Assembly (NCBI GenBank): GCA_947466585.1
Contig: CANIEU010000002.1
Coordinates: 1 to 64,000, forward strand
Direction: 5' to 3'
Length of the DNA: 64,000 nucleotides
DNA from: Fibrobacterota bacterium
GTDB taxonomy: Bacteria; Fibrobacterota; Fibrobacteria; UBA11236
Made by a program: the position numbers and the translations under genes. The notes under the pieces are model-generated. The model was not told the DNA's origin. It was given only the letters and a program-made list of their open reading frames with translations, and did no database searches. Below, piece after piece: positions 1 through 8,899 of the stretch (its first letter is position 1; every line of letters begins with the position of its first letter).

Positions 1-1093
1 CCAGTTGCTGAACACGGGCGGCAAGTTTGTCTGCGGCCTGATCGCGACGCAGGAACATGATCAAACGTTCGAGAATGATCAGCAATCCGATGAACCCGAG
101 TCCGAGGATCGGGAACATCACCCAGCCGCCGGCTTCGACCTGTCGTTGGAAACCTTTCCACAGCGAACCGCTGGCCTTGGTGGTAAAGCCTTCGCCGGTG
201 GCCTTCGTCAACAACACATCCATCGGGAGCAGGGCTACTGTGTTCGAATCCCCGGAAGCGAGATCCAGTACCGACGTGCGGATTTGTTGCCGTACTTCGG
301 GAGGGATTTCCTCGATCCAGTCCCAGGTCTTGGCATCGAGGCGACCCGTTTTCCCCAAGATGGCGACGTCTTCTGTTTCGGTGCTGACGAACGCTTCGTA
401 AACCTGGCCGATGCGCACCCGGTAACCGGCTACGATGCGACCCTGTGATTTGGGATCGAGGCGCGCCGCGGCGCCTCCTTCGGCTTGTGCCGAAACCAAT
501 CCGCGCACCGCCAGTTTGTCGCGGACGATCTCGCGGGTTTCACCGGCTTCAAAATCCTTGTAGGCGAGGTCGAAAAGCCTTTCGAGTGCCGGTGGTGACG
601 CGGCGTCCCCCTTTTCAATCCATTTCCGGAACGCACCGGCTTCTCCCATGCGCTCAAGGGAGTTGTACGGAAATCCGAACTCCCATTCCTTTTCCAGCTC
701 GCCGAGTTTGTCGCGCGTCTGCAGACCGAACTGCTTGAGCCGGTTTTCCTGCTCGTCCAGAGCGGCCTTTTTTTCGCCTTCCTGGCTTTGCATCCGCAAA
801 ACCATTTCCTGCTTCTGGTTGCGCATCTGAGCCAGGCGGTCGATGTCGGCTTTCAGGTCGTTCCACAGGTTGCTGAACGACTCTTGTGCGGCCACGGCGT
901 TGCGTTTGTCTTGCCAACGCTTCACGCGCAAGTCTTCGAGTTGCTTCTGGTAGGTGGCCAGCTCCTGACGGGCCTTGTTCAGATCCTCTTCGACCTTTTG
1001 TTCCTCGCGGCGTCGGGTTTCTGCCTGGACGGGTTGCTGGAAAAACAACAGGGCGAACGGGAGGGTCAAGATCAAACGATGCAGGCGCTTCAT
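1..1093 (-). CDS. ExbB/TolQ/MotA-family proton channel subunit with periplasmic coiled-coil region (3' end outside window)
   Basis: The frame is open to the left edge, so only the first 364 codons are seen. It starts with a signal-like stretch (residues 5-24), then a charged coiled coil (about 25-140), a soluble region, and a membrane segment near residue 335 reading GGWVMFPILGLGFIGLLII followed by LERLIMF, which is typical of the first helix of ExbB/TolQ channels. Long ExbB proteins with an N-terminal periplasmic extension (TtpC type) work with ExbD/TonB to energise outer-membrane transport. The start ATG overlaps the stop of the upstream DUF3450 gene as ATGA, so the two are translationally coupled. 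ExbB/ExbD/TonB partners would be expected beyond the left edge. The family call is firm; the transported substrate is unknown. Confidence 0.8.
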   Translation of the reverse strand, partial: MKRLHRLILTLPFALLFFQQPVQAETRRREEQKVEEDLNKARQELATYQKQLEDLRVKRWQDKRNAVAAQESFSNLWNDLKADIDRLAQMRNQKQEMVLRMQSQEGEKKAALDEQENRLKQFGLQTRDKLGELEKEWEFGFPYNSLERMGEAGAFRKWIEKGDAASPPALERLFDLAYKDFEAGETREIVRDKLAVRGLVSAQAEGGAAARLDPKSQGRIVAGYRVRIGQVYEAFVSTETEDVAILGKTGRLDAKTWDWIEEIPPEVRQQIRTSVLDLASGDSNTVALLPMDVLLTKATGEGFTTKASGSLWKGFQRQVEAGGWVMFPILGLGFIGLLIILERLIMFLRRDQAADKLAARVQQL

Positions 1094-1956
1094 TTCCGTG
1101 TCTCCGGCAGGTGTTGCGCCGAGGGCATGGCGACGATGGACGTTTTCTTGGGAGCGGCGAAACTTTGTTTCCAAACGGGAACAGGAACGAAGCCGGGGAC
1201 CGATTTGCCTTCTGCGGTGGCGATGGCCTGTTTGATCGCCTGACGTTCTGCGTACTTTAAATCCTTCTCGCGAACCCAGACGTAACCCTTACCCCGGGGA
1301 ATGAGAATCCCGAGCTTGGTTTCATCCAGCGAACTAAAGGCGAGGAATTGCCGGCCGACGCGTAGGAATTTGACCTGAATGGGATCGGTGCCTTCCTCGG
1401 CACTGAAATCTCCCGAGTACACCTCCGCTTCCTGTGCCATCCGCCGCTCGTTTTGATACACGACCCAAAGGCGGTTCATGGCTTCTTCCGGAGAAATGCC
1501 GCTGCCTTCGATATCGCGCATCAGCAGGTCCAATGCATCCAGGCGCTTGTCTAGACGATAGGGAATGCCGCGCGCCATGGAGGCCCGCAAGGTGCCGGCT
1601 TCGCGGCCGACTGCCGCATTTAGGGCTGCGAACCGGGCGGCAAGCTCCTTGTCGCGCAGTTGATGGGACTCGCTTTTGGCAAGCAGGCCTTTGAGCTTGT
1701 TTTCTTCCTCGGCCAGCGAGTTTTGCAACCGCTGCTTGTCTTTATCGAATTCAGCGTAGCGCTCCTTACGCTTGATCTCGGCGGCTTTTTCGCGGGTGAG
1801 CTCGTCGGCCCAGAGCTTTTCTTCCTGGGCGATATCCTGCCGGGTTTTTTCGATCTGCATTTTCGCTTCGGTCACCGTAGCGGGCTGCGCCGGGACGAGC
1901 TGTATTCCCGCGGCCAAAATGATCCATGCGGTCAGTACGGTCGGATATTTGAACAC
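1090..1956 (-). CDS. DUF3450 periplasmic coiled-coil protein
   Basis: About 288 residues. A hydrophobic N-terminus (residues 4-22) ending near VPAQPA looks like a cleaved signal peptide, followed by a long Glu/Lys/Gln-rich coiled coil (about 28-120) and a globular C-terminal half. Length, architecture and position directly before an ExbB-like gene match DUF3450, which is regularly encoded with TonB-ExbBD systems and is thought to assist energy transduction in the periplasm. I chose GTG at 1956 because GGAGGG lies 8 bases upstream; a TTG one codon earlier is possible. The stop overlaps the next start by 4 bases. The precise role is not established. Confidence 0.8.
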   Translation of the reverse strand: MFKYPTVLTAWIILAAGIQLVPAQPATVTEAKMQIEKTRQDIAQEEKLWADELTREKAAEIKRKERYAEFDKDKQRLQNSLAEEENKLKGLLAKSESHQLRDKELAARFAALNAAVGREAGTLRASMARGIPYRLDKRLDALDLLMRDIEGSGISPEEAMNRLWVVYQNERRMAQEAEVYSGDFSAEEGTDPIQVKFLRVGRQFLAFSSLDETKLGILIPRGKGYVWVREKDLKYAERQAIKQAIATAEGKSVPGFVPVPVWKQSFAAPKKTSIVAMPSAQHLPETRK

Positions 1957-2093
1957 CAAAAAAGCCCTCCTGATGGAAATCCTGTCAGGAGCGAGAAGGT
2001 AGCGCGGGGATATTTCGTTTCGTTTACAGGGGTATTACGAAACGGATGGATCTCCCTAGCATTGAACGGAGAAACGGACTTTTGAGGGAAAAA

Positions 2094-4229
2094 TCAGAAG
2101 GTCGAGATCTGAATGCCTTTTTGGGCGACACGGTAGGCTTTTCCGGCACGTTGTGCCGATATCCTTGCGAAATAGACACCGCTCGGAACATGCTCACCCG
2201 CTGGGTTGCGACCGTTCCATTCCACGGCACGCCCGCCCTGACGGGGATCGATGCTTCCCATCCAGACCCGACGCCCTTCAGGGTCCATCAGCGTGACCGT
2301 GACCTTGTCGGCGTCCGCTTTCGATTCGGAGATGCGGAAGGAGTATCGCGCATCGCCGAAAATCCGGAAGACAATGCTTTCCTCCAAACCTTGCTTGGCC
2401 ACATTCGTGATCGCAATGACGAGCGTCGCCGTGTCGGTCGATCCTCCAACGCCCCGCGCAATCACCTGGTAAGCCCTCGGTACCGATAGGTATACCGGCG
2501 TGCCGAGAATACGCCCGGTGGTGGGGCTGAATTGCAGGCCGGTGTTCGCTGTAAGGCTTTGACCGTTTGAGCCCAAACTGATTGACCAGCCCGTGATCGG
2601 TCCGCCGCTATTCGCAGGACGGAAAGCCGTGATCTCCGCACCTTTCACAAAACGTACGGTATCGGTTGCGAACACGATGCTCGGCGGGTTGGAGACCACT
2701 TGGATGTTCACCGTATCGCTACCCGCAACGCCGGGGCCGGTTGCCGTGATGATGTAGTCGGTCGCGGAGGAAATCACCGTGGGGGTGCCCGAGATGCGGC
2801 CCGTAGTGGCATTGAACGCAAGGCCGGTCGGGAGCCCGGGCCGGATTGAATAACCGTTCACGAAGCCGGTGACGCCGATTTTGGAAACCGTGGAAATCGC
2901 GACACCCACGGGGAAAACCATCGGGCTGTTCGCATACGATACCGTCGGCGCGGGAGTCGTCACGGCGACGCTTACGGTGACTTTACCGGTGCCGCCCGGA
3001 CCGGTCACGGTAATGACGTAGTCCGTTGCCGCGGAGAGCACCGTAGGCGTGCCGCTGATCGCTCCAGTCGTCGTGTTGAACAACAGGCCCGCAGGTAGCG
3101 ATGGCGAGATGCCGTAGCTGCTCACGATGCCGGTCTTGGCTTGCTTCGTCAAGGTGGCCGCCACATTCAGCTGGAATTCCACCGGCGCGTTGGCGTAGGT
3201 GACCGTGGGCGCCGGAGTGGTCACGGCCAGGTTCACCGTATCTCTTCCGGTGCCACCGGGTCCCGTTGCGGTGATGACATAGTCGGTCGGCGTCGGATCG
3301 GTGGTAAAGGGGACTGCGAAATAGTTGCGACCGCCCGGGGCAATACGCAGATCGGGGTGGGAGGTCTGAACGCCATCGTCGATGATGGCGATCACGATCG
3401 AAGTATCCCCGCGCGTGATATCCCAGGCCTCCGGCGCGTTGACATCGGCGCCGGCCACGCCCCCTTGTTGACCCGTGTTGTTGAGATGTTGCTGACGGCT
3501 GAAGAGAGGATCGTTCGGCGTGAACAACTTTTCGGGCTGGAACAGGAATTCCGGATCGGCCCAAAGCACTTCGGGACGCGCGGTAAGTTTTGCCGCCGCC
3601 GTGAAAGGATCCGCGTCGGCATTTCGTAATTGCAGAATCAAAACGTTCCCGGAGCGGGTGTCCGCCACGCTTGCTCCGATGGCACTCGCCAATGTTTGCT
3701 GCTCCGTTTTGGAAAGTGGCGACAACGTTTTCACGAGGAGTCGGTCCGAAACCGTAAACTCAGTTTGACGTTCGGGATCGAAATACATGGGGCGTGCGTA
3801 CGTTCCGTCGCCTTCTGCGCGCGCAAGATCGCGGGCCTGTGCAGGCAATGTGGAGACATCGGTCGAATCAGGAACGGAAAGCACGGGCAGTCGCCGCGAC
3901 CCCGGACCTTCCCGATCATCGAGTTTGCCTCGACTCGCCGAACCGGAAAGGCGGGTCCGCATCCTGCCTTGGAAATCGGCCGTGTCCGAAAGGGACTGAC
4001 GCGAGATGAAAACCCACTTCTGTGTGTTGCGCAGCAGCTTGACGGATTTTCCGCCGGACCGATAGCGGTCTCCCTGGTCGCGTAAGGATTCGGATCGAAA
4101 AGGTTTGCCCGGGGATGGCGAAACGACCGAGATTAAGGAATCCGTGACCAGTTCGCCCCGATCTTGGGGGAACGCAACCGACGCAGTCGCGAAGACAAGC
4201 GCAAGCAGGTGCATTACTGGACGTGCCAC
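2094..4229 (-). CDS. Secreted subtilisin-like protein with truncated catalytic domain, He_PIG Ig-like repeats and FlgD-like C-terminus
   Basis: 711 residues from GTG 4229; ATG 4214 is an alternative. A signal peptide spans about residues 1-24. After a pro-region, a subtilase (S8) fold begins with the catalytic Asp motif IAIIDDG near residue 285, but about 30 residues later, at PTPTD, the protein runs straight into Ig-like putative-Ig repeats. The His (HGT) and Ser (GTS) motifs of the triad are absent, so it cannot be an active S8 protease as read. Three to four He_PIG repeats share the phrase TDYVIT.TGPG. The last 80 residues (VEWNGRNPAGEHVPSGVYF) resemble the FlgD-like C-terminal module of secreted FCB-group proteins. 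It is either an internal deletion or a collapsed assembly. It is divergent from mnmA. Confidence 0.75.
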   Translation of the reverse strand: MARPVMHLLALVFATASVAFPQDRGELVTDSLISVVSPSPGKPFRSESLRDQGDRYRSGGKSVKLLRNTQKWVFISRQSLSDTADFQGRMRTRLSGSASRGKLDDREGPGSRRLPVLSVPDSTDVSTLPAQARDLARAEGDGTYARPMYFDPERQTEFTVSDRLLVKTLSPLSKTEQQTLASAIGASVADTRSGNVLILQLRNADADPFTAAAKLTARPEVLWADPEFLFQPEKLFTPNDPLFSRQQHLNNTGQQGGVAGADVNAPEAWDITRGDTSIVIAIIDDGVQTSHPDLRIAPGGRNYFAVPFTTDPTPTDYVITATGPGGTGRDTVNLAVTTPAPTVTYANAPVEFQLNVAATLTKQAKTGIVSSYGISPSLPAGLLFNTTTGAISGTPTVLSAATDYVITVTGPGGTGKVTVSVAVTTPAPTVSYANSPMVFPVGVAISTVSKIGVTGFVNGYSIRPGLPTGLAFNATTGRISGTPTVISSATDYIITATGPGVAGSDTVNIQVVSNPPSIVFATDTVRFVKGAEITAFRPANSGGPITGWSISLGSNGQSLTANTGLQFSPTTGRILGTPVYLSVPRAYQVIARGVGGSTDTATLVIAITNVAKQGLEESIVFRIFGDARYSFRISESKADADKVTVTLMDPEGRRVWMGSIDPRQGGRAVEWNGRNPAGEHVPSGVYFARISAQRAGKAYRVAQKGIQISTF

Positions 4230-4425
4230 GATACTCCGAATTCTCCCCGATCCCCCTAAATGGGGCCAGATATAACGGTTGGATACCAGACGATGATAGC
4301 CCGATTTCCGCCTTTTCTGCAGGGATTCGGTCACTTTGACAAGATTTCGTCAATCGCGTCCTTAAAGCTCGGCTTTTCCAGCCTGCGTCGGGCACCAGAC
4401 ACCGTTGCCCGGCTATCTTTTAGAC

Positions 4426-5610
4426 GTGCCTGCCGCATCCACACCCCGTTTTCAAACCTTGCGCCCTCCTTCGGAGACACTGGTCGCTGTCGCCATGAGC
4501 GGGGGCGTCGATTCTTCCGTGGCGGCCTTACTGCTGAAACGCCAGGGCTACAAGACCGTCGGCCTCACCATGAAGCTTTGGAGCCCCCCGGCAACCTCGG
4601 GCGCATCCGGGTCAACCGGCGAATCGTGCGACGCGGACGATCCTGAAAAAACCTGCTGCACCGTCGACTCCGCAATGGATGCCAAGCGCGTCTGCGACCA
4701 GCTCGGCATACCGCATTATACCCTCGACATGCAGGATGATTTCGAAGAACGCGTCATCCGGCCGTTTCACGAAGCCTACCTTCACGGAGAAACGCCCAAC
4801 CCCTGCGTGAACTGCAACAGCTTCGTCAAATGGGACGCGCTTTGGCAGCGCGCGCGCGCCATCGGTGCCGATTGCATCGCCACGGGCCACTACGCGGCCA
4901 CGGTGAGCGAGGGCGCGGACGGACGCGAGGCGAAAGACGCTTACACCTACATCCTGCGTGCCGACCCGCTCAAGGACCAGAGTTATTTCCTGTGGGGCAT
5001 TCCGCCCGAGTCGCTTGCCAAAACCTTGTTTCCGCTCGCCGCTCTATCCAAGCCCGAGGTGCGTGCCTTGGCCCTCGAAGCAGGGTTGCGCACGGCCGCC
5101 AAGGGTGAAAGCCAAGACATCTGTTTCGTGCCCAAGGGGGACTACCGCGAAGTGGTTGCGGCCCGTGCCCTGGTTGAAGGTGTTAGAATTCCGGAAGGAA
5201 TGTTCATCGGACCCGACGGCGAAGATTTGGGTCCGCATCGGGGCGTGCCGTTCTATACCGTCGGCCAGCGCAAGGGTCTGGGTATCGCCACGGGCGAGCC
5301 GTTATTCGTGCGTAAAATCGACCCGGCCAGCAATACCGTTACTCTGGGTCGCCGCGAAGACCTTTACAGCAATGCCTTTGCCGCCGACCGGTTCAATGGA
5401 TTTGGCCCCGAATGGACATCCCGGGAATGTCTCGTGCAATACAGATACCGCTCCCCCGCGGTTCCGGCATGGGTTGAGAAAGATGAGGGCGACCGGGTGC
5501 GGGTCACTCTCCGCGAACCGGGTTTCTGTGTCGCTCCAGGGCAGAGCGCCGTCTTCTATGATGGCAACCGCCTCCTGGGCGGCGCGCGTATCCGCGAAGT
5601 CCTCTCCTGA
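4426..5610 (+). CDS. mnmA: tRNA-specific 2-thiouridylase MnmA
   Basis: 394 residues from GTG 4426; a TTG at 4405 is in frame but less likely. MnmA activates U34 of tRNA-Lys, -Glu and -Gln with ATP and inserts sulfur to give s2U34 in the cytoplasm. The PP-loop SGGVDSS lies near residue 25. The first catalytic cysteine is in NPCVNCN and the second in ICFVP, the pair that handles the persulfide. The YSLSWG-like region (QSYFLWG) and the C-terminal beta-barrel (VRYRSPAVPAWV-type) are present. A short Cys/Asp-rich insert (about residues 62-82, with CDADD and TCC) lengthens the N-terminal domain relative to E. coli. The gene stands alone, divergent from the subtilase gene. A substrate tRNA-Lys(UUU) is encoded at 57.4 kb. 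Confidence 0.96.
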   Translation: MPAASTPRFQTLRPPSETLVAVAMSGGVDSSVAALLLKRQGYKTVGLTMKLWSPPATSGASGSTGESCDADDPEKTCCTVDSAMDAKRVCDQLGIPHYTLDMQDDFEERVIRPFHEAYLHGETPNPCVNCNSFVKWDALWQRARAIGADCIATGHYAATVSEGADGREAKDAYTYILRADPLKDQSYFLWGIPPESLAKTLFPLAALSKPEVRALALEAGLRTAAKGESQDICFVPKGDYREVVAARALVEGVRIPEGMFIGPDGEDLGPHRGVPFYTVGQRKGLGIATGEPLFVRKIDPASNTVTLGRREDLYSNAFAADRFNGFGPEWTSRECLVQYRYRSPAVPAWVEKDEGDRVRVTLREPGFCVAPGQSAVFYDGNRLLGGARIREVLS

Positions 5611-5723
5611 CTCGCCGCCCTTTCTTGCGCTGCAAGATTCCGTGGCAACCCGAAACCGAATCGTGACAGAAGTTTTGCCTTTCCGGAACCCCGAATGCGC
5701 GGAGCCCGGGTAAATTATGGCAC

Positions 5724-5924
5724 ATGAACAAACTTCTTCACTCCCTCCCTTGGACCTTGGCCCTTGCCTTGGCGCAAGCCGGTGAGGGAATTCCCACTCC
5801 GTTTCCCGATTCCACCGACTCCCTGACCGCATCCGAGTCCGGGGTCTTCGAGCGGGAAGGTGCGGCCCCGTCTGCTCCTTTCTTTGTTTCCGATTCGGAA
5901 GAAGCCGCCGCAGCGTCCGCTTGA
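5724..5924 (+). CDS. Possible small secreted peptide
   Basis: 66 residues. The N-terminus (MNKLLHS then a hydrophobic LALALAQAG) resembles a signal peptide; the rest is Ser/Glu/Ala/Pro-rich and probably disordered. An AT-rich TAAATTATGG lies immediately upstream but no Shine-Dalgarno sequence is visible, so it would have to be leaderless or is not translated. I do not recognise a family. The opposite strand also has an open frame here, which weakens the coding argument. Confidence 0.3.
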   Translation: MNKLLHSLPWTLALALAQAGEGIPTPFPDSTDSLTASESGVFEREGAAPSAPFFVSDSEEAAAASA

Positions 5925-5938
5925 TTTATTTCTGATTG

Positions 5939-5954
5939 TGTGACCGCCGTCACA
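5939..5954. promoter_or_regulatory. CRP/FNR-family-like palindrome
   Basis: The sequence is TGTGA, six bases, TCACA: a perfect 16-base palindrome identical to the E. coli CRP consensus half-sites. It lies 44 bases before the start at 5998, inside the only intergenic gap between the small ORF and the secreted/barrel pair, a reasonable place for an operator. No CRP-like regulator is encoded in this window, so the cognate protein is unknown. Confidence 0.45.
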
Positions 5955-5997
5955 GAATCCCCCGAACAAAAAATCTCCTCATGCGTCCAACGCCATC

Positions 5998-7053
5998 ATG
6001 GACGCATTCCTTTTTTTGGCGCTCGCGGCGATTCTCATTCCTTCGGATCCGGTCGCCCAGGATCTTCGTTTCGCCACGCCACCGAACCTGAATAAGGACG
6101 GTGCTGCAACAACGTGGATGGCGGCGGTCGACTGTGAAAACCCGCCGCCATCGGCATGGATCGGCGCGCGGGTGGTGTTCGGGTACGACCTCGATCTCGA
6201 CGGCGTACCAGAGGTGCGCGACACGCTTGGCATTCCAGCTGCCGATTGCGGCGAAGAAAATGCCGGACGCATCGTGTTGCGCCGCCGCCTTTCAGCGACT
6301 TCACCCGCATTATTGCGTGCGGAGTTGCAAACACCGGCCGGAGTCCGCGTTCAAGCCTATTCGGTTCTGACGGCGGGGGCGGGAAGCCTGCTCGCGCTTT
6401 CCCGATTTTGCGCGCGGCCCCAGCATGGCGAGCCCGAATGGATCGAAGTCCGCAACGAGAATACCTTCCCCGTTTCGCTGCCGCGCATCCGCTTCGAAAC
6501 CCGTGCGCTTTCCGGCACGCTGCAACCCGATGAATCTGTGGTCGCCGGCAGCGACACGGCCGAGTTGGCGCTGTGGCAGCCCGGTGCGCGCCGCATCGCG
6601 CTTTCATCGTGGTCGAGTATGCGGAATTCGGGAGACACGCTCCGCTTGTCGCTGGCCGCGACCGACAGCCTGAGCCCCGGTTTGGTGCTTGATAGCATCG
6701 TCTATGGCGCCGGTGCTTCGGGGCGCGAAGCCTGCGCCAGTGTGGAAAAGGAAGGTTCGGGCGCGGCGGCCTCCGGCTTTTCCATGGAAAGCGCGACGAA
6801 GCGTTGGCGTCGCAGTGCCGGAGATTGGACGGTGACGGTACGCGCGCCCGCTTCCGGTATTTACTCCCTGCAGGTGTTCGACCTCGACGGGAGGCCCATT
6901 TGCAGCCTCGCGCGCGAGGCCGTGGGTCCGGCCTTGTACCGCTTGCCTCACGCTTCCTGCCAGGCGCTCTCCATGCGCGCGGGTCTGTTCGTGCTTCATC
7001 TCGCCCCGCGCGCGGCACCGGGTGTCCGCACCGTGATCCGCATCACCGAATGA
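5998..7053 (+). CDS. Secreted protein with lamin-tail-like domain and FlgD-like C-terminus
   Basis: 351 residues. A signal peptide covers residues 1-21 (ends DPVAQ). The middle region, starting LLALSRFCARPQHGEPEWIE near residue 130, has the sequence feel of a lamin-tail domain (beta-sandwich, WIEVRN motif) often found in secreted proteins. The last 80 residues (GIYSLQVFDLDGRPI and LRAGLFVLHL-like ending) resemble the C-terminal modules of secreted FCB-group proteins. The stop overlaps the start of the barrel gene downstream, so they form an operon. The start codon lies in the 3' arm of an inverted repeat (5980-6006). Function is unknown; a surface or adhesive role is only a guess. Confidence 0.65.
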   Translation: MDAFLFLALAAILIPSDPVAQDLRFATPPNLNKDGAATTWMAAVDCENPPPSAWIGARVVFGYDLDLDGVPEVRDTLGIPAADCGEENAGRIVLRRRLSATSPALLRAELQTPAGVRVQAYSVLTAGAGSLLALSRFCARPQHGEPEWIEVRNENTFPVSLPRIRFETRALSGTLQPDESVVAGSDTAELALWQPGARRIALSSWSSMRNSGDTLRLSLAATDSLSPGLVLDSIVYGAGASGREACASVEKEGSGAAASGFSMESATKRWRRSAGDWTVTVRAPASGIYSLQVFDLDGRPICSLAREAVGPALYRLPHASCQALSMRAGLFVLHLAPRAAPGVRTVIRITE

Positions 7054-7886
7054 ACCGCACGGCAACTCGACCTGCACTGTATTTACTGTCGCTCGCGTTT
7101 CAGTTGCTCGTTGCGGGAATGGTTCCCGCAGTGGGTGATGTTCCACGCAGCGCGTTTTCAGGTGTATACGGCGCTACCTCAGGCGCGGGGGCGCTTACGG
7201 GATGGGAGCGTCACGGGGCCGACAATCCTGCCGTGTTCAGTGGGGCGGGTGCGAGCGCGTCGATGGCGGGTTATGCGCCGTTCGGGCTGGACGGTTTGCA
7301 AGTGATGGAAACCTCGGCGGCGTTTGATCGGAGACGTTGGGGTGCATCGTTGGCATGGCGGGGCCTATTCGAGGACGGTCATGCGCGCGCTTCGGTCTCC
7401 CGTGTACAGGGCGCCATGCAGGTTGGGGATTCCTGGCAGGTCGGCGGAGCGTTGTTGATCGATGCCGGCGATGAGGTTCCAGGTATCGGCACAAGACCGG
7501 GCGCAGGCCTTGGCATTTTGTGGCAGCCGGCGTCGGCACTGCACCTTGGTGCCGCCGCAGAAGCCCTATCGATTTCATCGCATCACAACGTGCGGGCGGG
7601 CCTTGGCGCGGATTGCGGTACGCGTCTCGGCAAAAAATACGCATGGCGGATTTCCGTGGAGCGGGCGTATTTCTCAGATGCGGCGGCGGAATTCCGGTTC
7701 GGTTTCGGCCTCCGGTTGCATGCGCAGCTTTCGGTGTACGGCGGGTTCGTACCTGCGCGCGAAACCGCTTCACTGGGTGTACGTTTTGGTATGGGCGGGT
7801 TCGAGGGGTTCAGCGCGTTGCGGCGGCATACGTCGCTCGGTAGCACCTCGATTCAGGGAATACAGTGGAATTCTGGCGTAAGGTGA
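7050..7886 (+). CDS. Outer-membrane beta-barrel protein, PorV/UPF0164-like
   Basis: 278 residues from ATG 7050, which overlaps the preceding stop as ATGA. A signal peptide covers about residues 1-30 (LLVAGMVPAVGD). The remainder alternates short amphipathic strands (Gly/Ala-rich, aromatic-ended, for example LGAAAEALSIS and FRFGFGLRLHAQLSVYGGF), as expected of an 8-12 strand outer-membrane barrel. It lacks a recognisable plug or OmpA domain. Coupling to the secreted protein upstream suggests the pair act together at the cell surface. Alternative: a barrel unrelated to PorV. Confidence 0.6.
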   Translation: MNRTATRPALYLLSLAFQLLVAGMVPAVGDVPRSAFSGVYGATSGAGALTGWERHGADNPAVFSGAGASASMAGYAPFGLDGLQVMETSAAFDRRRWGASLAWRGLFEDGHARASVSRVQGAMQVGDSWQVGGALLIDAGDEVPGIGTRPGAGLGILWQPASALHLGAAAEALSISSHHNVRAGLGADCGTRLGKKYAWRISVERAYFSDAAAEFRFGFGLRLHAQLSVYGGFVPARETASLGVRFGMGGFEGFSALRRHTSLGSTSIQGIQWNSGVR

Positions 7887-7997
7887 GACCTTTCGGGATT
7901 GCTGTTCGGGCTTTTTAACCCGCGATACCGATTCGGAAGGTAAGTTCCGTCAATATTCCGATTGGATCGGAAACCATGTACCCCCTACGGAGGCGTC

Positions 7998-8435
7998 ATG
8001 CCTGACTTTCAGATCAATTATCTCGCCCTGCTCGCCGCCCTCGTCGCCAAGGCGATTTTCGGTTCCCTTTGGTATGGTCCGCTTTTCGGACGCGCTTGGA
8101 ACCGCGAACTCGGCAACGCGCCGGGTTTTCGTCCGCAAGGGGGGCTTTTGTTCCGCGCCCGCACCTTGCGATATATCGGCATGGCGCTGACCGTGTACGT
8201 GCTGGCGGTCGCCATCGGCATTTTGCGTCCTTCGGCCTGGGGGGTGGGGGCGGACGGCCCTTCTTCGACTTACGGGTTTCTCGCAGCGCTCTTCATTTGG
8301 GTCGGTTTCTACGTGCCCCAAATGCTGAGCCGCGTTGCGTGGGAAGGCGCCTCTTGGCGCCTGTTGCGCATTCACGCCCTGTACCATTTGGTGACGTTGC
8401 AAATGGCCGGGCAAATCATCGCGCATTGGCATTAA
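7998..8435 (+). CDS. DUF1761 membrane protein
   Basis: 145 residues; ATG 7998 is favoured by TACGGAGG 5 bases upstream. Four hydrophobic helices are visible (about residues 5-25, 50-73, 84-105 and 118-142). The motif LWYGPLFGRAW after helix 1 is the signature of DUF1761, a family of small inner-membrane proteins of unknown role. The gene is followed 29 bases later by a shorter relative, indicating a tandem duplication. Confidence 0.75.
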   Translation: MPDFQINYLALLAALVAKAIFGSLWYGPLFGRAWNRELGNAPGFRPQGGLLFRARTLRYIGMALTVYVLAVAIGILRPSAWGVGADGPSSTYGFLAALFIWVGFYVPQMLSRVAWEGASWRLLRIHALYHLVTLQMAGQIIAHWH

Positions 8436-8464
8436 CCCGGTGCGATCGGCGGAATTCCGCCGAA

Positions 8465-8782
8465 ATGAAGTTCGATTTTTCCGAAAAACCTCCCGCAGGC
8501 GCGATGGTACGCGGCATGGTGCTAATGTTCGTCGGCAATATCCTGACGGCCTGGGTGCTGGCCAACAACTCGATCGCCTGGATGAACGATATGCCGGGAG
8601 AAACCTCCACGCTGCTGTTCGGATTCATGGGCGGATTTTTCACATGGCTCGGATTCTTTCTGCCGCAGGACCTGAGCCGTATGGCGTGGGAAAACAAGTC
8701 GGGCAAGCTCTTCCTGATCAACACGGTCTACCACTTTCTGGCCCTTCAGATCGTTGCGGGGATCTTGTCGCAGTGGAGATAG
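8465..8782 (+). CDS. DUF1761-related membrane protein (second copy)
   Basis: 105 residues. It aligns with the C-terminal two thirds of the preceding protein: GETSTLLFGFMGGFFTWLGF matches GPSSTYGFLAALFIWVGF, then LSRMAWE matches LSRVAWE, and both end ILSQWR/IIAHWH. The WYGPLF loop of the first copy is replaced by a short helix with NNSIAWMND, so it is a diverged paralogue rather than a simple truncation. Three membrane helices are predicted. Function is unknown; hetero-oligomer formation with the first copy is a guess. Confidence 0.65.
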   Translation: MKFDFSEKPPAGAMVRGMVLMFVGNILTAWVLANNSIAWMNDMPGETSTLLFGFMGGFFTWLGFFLPQDLSRMAWENKSGKLFLINTVYHFLALQIVAGILSQWR

Positions 8783-8899
8783 CGAGATAGGGAGATCGGC
8801 TCAGCCGGCTCCGGATTTCGCGCGGGTACGCATCCGATACCACTTTAGCTACCCCATCAGCCACCATAAAGGCGTAACCGCGCGATTAGCTTTCCCTCC

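Noticed and set aside
5717-5785. 22-codon ORF starting ATGGCACATGAAC
   Set aside because: Too short, no ribosome site, and overlaps the alternative small ORF in another frame.
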